From: Microbacterium sp. APC 3901
Lineage (GTDB): Bacteria; Actinomycetota; Actinomycetes; Actinomycetales; Microbacteriaceae
NCBI RefSeq assembly: GCF_030407765.1
Contig: NZ_JASDCU010000001.1
Coordinates: forward strand, 186,001-250,000
Reading direction: 5' to 3'
DNA length: 64,000 nucleotides
The position numbers were made by a program, and so were the translations under genes. The notes under the pieces are model-generated. The model searched no databases. It was given only the letters and a program-made list of their open reading frames with translations, and was not told the DNA's origin. Position 1 is the stretch's first letter, and each line of letters starts with the position of its first letter. This document shows positions 63,205 to 64,000 of this stretch, in pieces.

Positions 63205-63927
63205 ATGCCGGAGCAGCCTGCGCGAGCCTGGCGCCTCGTCCTCGAGCACGTCGAGAGAGATCTCCTCGACGGCCGTCTCGGACCCGGTGATCGCCTCGCC
63301 TCCGAACGCGATCTCGCGGCCGACCTCGGAGTGGGGCGCTCGAGTGTCCGCGAGGCTCTGCGTGTGCTCGAGGTCATGGGCCTGATCCGCACCGCGACGG
63401 GCTCAGGGCCCCAGTCGGGCGCGATCGTGATCGCCACGCCGACCGGCGGTCTGTCGACGCTGCTGCGCCTGCAGGTCGCGGCGCAGGGCTTTCCACTCAG
63501 CGATGTCGTGCAGACCCGTCTGCTGCTCGAAGACGCCGTGGTCGAGGCGCTGGCCGCCCAGGACGCGCCCGATCTCTCCGCCGCGCACCGAGTGCTGGCG
63601 GCGATGGAAGCAGACGCGCTCACGTCCGCCGAGTTCCTCGCCCTCGACGCGCAGCTGCACCTCGCACTCGCCGAGTCCAGCGGCAACACCGTCGTCGCGG
63701 CGATCATGGCAGGACTGCGCACGGCGATCGAGTCGTACGTGCAGGAGGGCGCGGCCGCGATCGATGATTGGGACGCGATGGCCTCGGTCCTGCGCTCCGA
63801 GCACCGAGCCATCGTCCGAGCCATCGCAGCAGGCGACACCACGACGGCGAGGGCTCTCGTCCGTGCGCACATCACCGGCTACTACACCGCCGCGGGATTG
63901 ACCCGCAGCGCCCGACCCACCGACTGA
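63205..63927 (+). CDS. FadR-subfamily GntR regulator, LldR-like
   Basis: This 240-residue GntR regulator has an N-terminal winged HTH (LASERDLAADLGVGRSSVRE) and a C-terminal FCD ligand-binding domain rich in Ala and Leu. The FCD domain includes a metal-type DAQLHLALAESSGNTVVA motif. It is directly upstream of an lldD-type gene, so lactate control is likely, by analogy with C. glutamicum LldR. ATG 63205 is preferred because GAGGAGA lies just upstream; ATG 63154 is an alternative that lacks a Shine-Dalgarno site and would place the operator inside its leader. Confidence 0.85.
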   Translation: MPEQPARAWRLVLEHVERDLLDGRLGPGDRLASERDLAADLGVGRSSVREALRVLEVMGLIRTATGSGPQSGAIVIATPTGGLSTLLRLQVAAQGFPLSDVVQTRLLLEDAVVEALAAQDAPDLSAAHRVLAAMEADALTSAEFLALDAQLHLALAESSGNTVVAAIMAGLRTAIESYVQEGAAAIDDWDAMASVLRSEHRAIVRAIAAGDTTTARALVRAHITGYYTAAGLTRSARPTD

Positions 63928-63938
63928 GAGGACACGAC

Positions 63939-64000
63939 ATGGTCCAGCGCCAGGTTCCCAACCCCGCAGAGCTTCTCGACCTGATGAAGTTCAAGAAGCC
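63939..64000 (+). CDS. lldD: L-lactate/alpha-hydroxy-acid dehydrogenase (LldD-like), partial
   Basis: Only 20 residues are in the window: MVQRQVPNPAELLDLMKFKK. The start resembles FMN-dependent alpha-hydroxy-acid dehydrogenases of actinobacteria (MVQRQ-P-P-ELL-L--FKKP). GAGAGGA lies about 5 bases before the ATG, and the FadR-type regulator ends 11 bases upstream. The rest lies beyond the window, so catalytic residues cannot be checked. Confidence 0.65.
   Translation, partial: MVQRQVPNPAELLDLMKFKK

Overview
The window is GC-rich, tightly packed chromosomal DNA from a high-GC Gram-positive bacterium. The best fit is a Microbacterium-like member of the Microbacteriaceae. Reasons are the NusG with a long acidic N-terminal extension, SipW-type signal sequences, an LAxTG (class E) sorting signal, Mqo next to thymidine kinase, and a daptide RiPP cluster, a family first described from Microbacterium. 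I see no prophage, insertion sequence, plasmid gene or CRISPR array.

Layout: 1-4 kb holds an HSP90-family chaperone (cut by the window edge), tRNA-Trp, secE-nusG and rplK-rplA. 4-8 kb holds a polar amino acid (possibly cystine) ABC importer and a divergent lysE/lysG amino acid export pair. 8.2-11.3 kb is a surface-protein operon: two SipW-type secreted proteins, a SipW-like signal peptidase, an LATTG-anchored protein and a last gene broken by an apparent one-base deletion. 11.3-15.3 kb has a YqaJ-like nuclease, a divergent G6PDH paralogue and a GH15 enzyme. 15.3-16.6 kb is rplJ-rplL. 16.6-21.4 kb is a LacI-controlled alpha-glucoside-type importer with two visible operators. 21.5-27.3 kb has cbs-metB, an MFS exporter, a PAP2 phosphatase, a GNAT protein and tRNA-Ser with a tandemly duplicated 3' end and terminator. 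27.5-28.4 kb is an APH-like phosphotransferase.

28.4-37.2 kb is the highlight, a complete daptide-type RiPP operon. It contains a recognition protein, an aminotransferase, an alcohol-dehydrogenase-like oxidative decarboxylase, three small precursor peptides that all end in threonine, a methyltransferase, an M50 intramembrane protease and an ABC exporter with two permeases. The inferred pathway converts the C-terminal Thr of a hydrophobic peptide to an aminoketone, then to a diamine, then to a dimethylated cationic terminus. The leader is then removed and the peptide exported.

37-45.7 kb has trhO, a TgpA/DUF58/MoxR operon, a large helicase with C-terminal membrane segments and the SRP RNA. 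45.8-54 kb has rhomboid, a lysozyme-like secreted protein with a Lys/Pro/Ala-repeat tail, pta-ackA, and a beta-phosphoglucomutase/GH65 phosphorylase pair. 54.2-64 kb has dnaX-recR-EamA, ask-asd, mqo-tdk and a FadR-type GntR regulator with a paired TGGTCnGACCA operator in front of lldD (cut by the edge).

A recurring theme is leaderless transcription. At least ten genes have a TAnnnT box exactly six bases before an ATG or GTG start.
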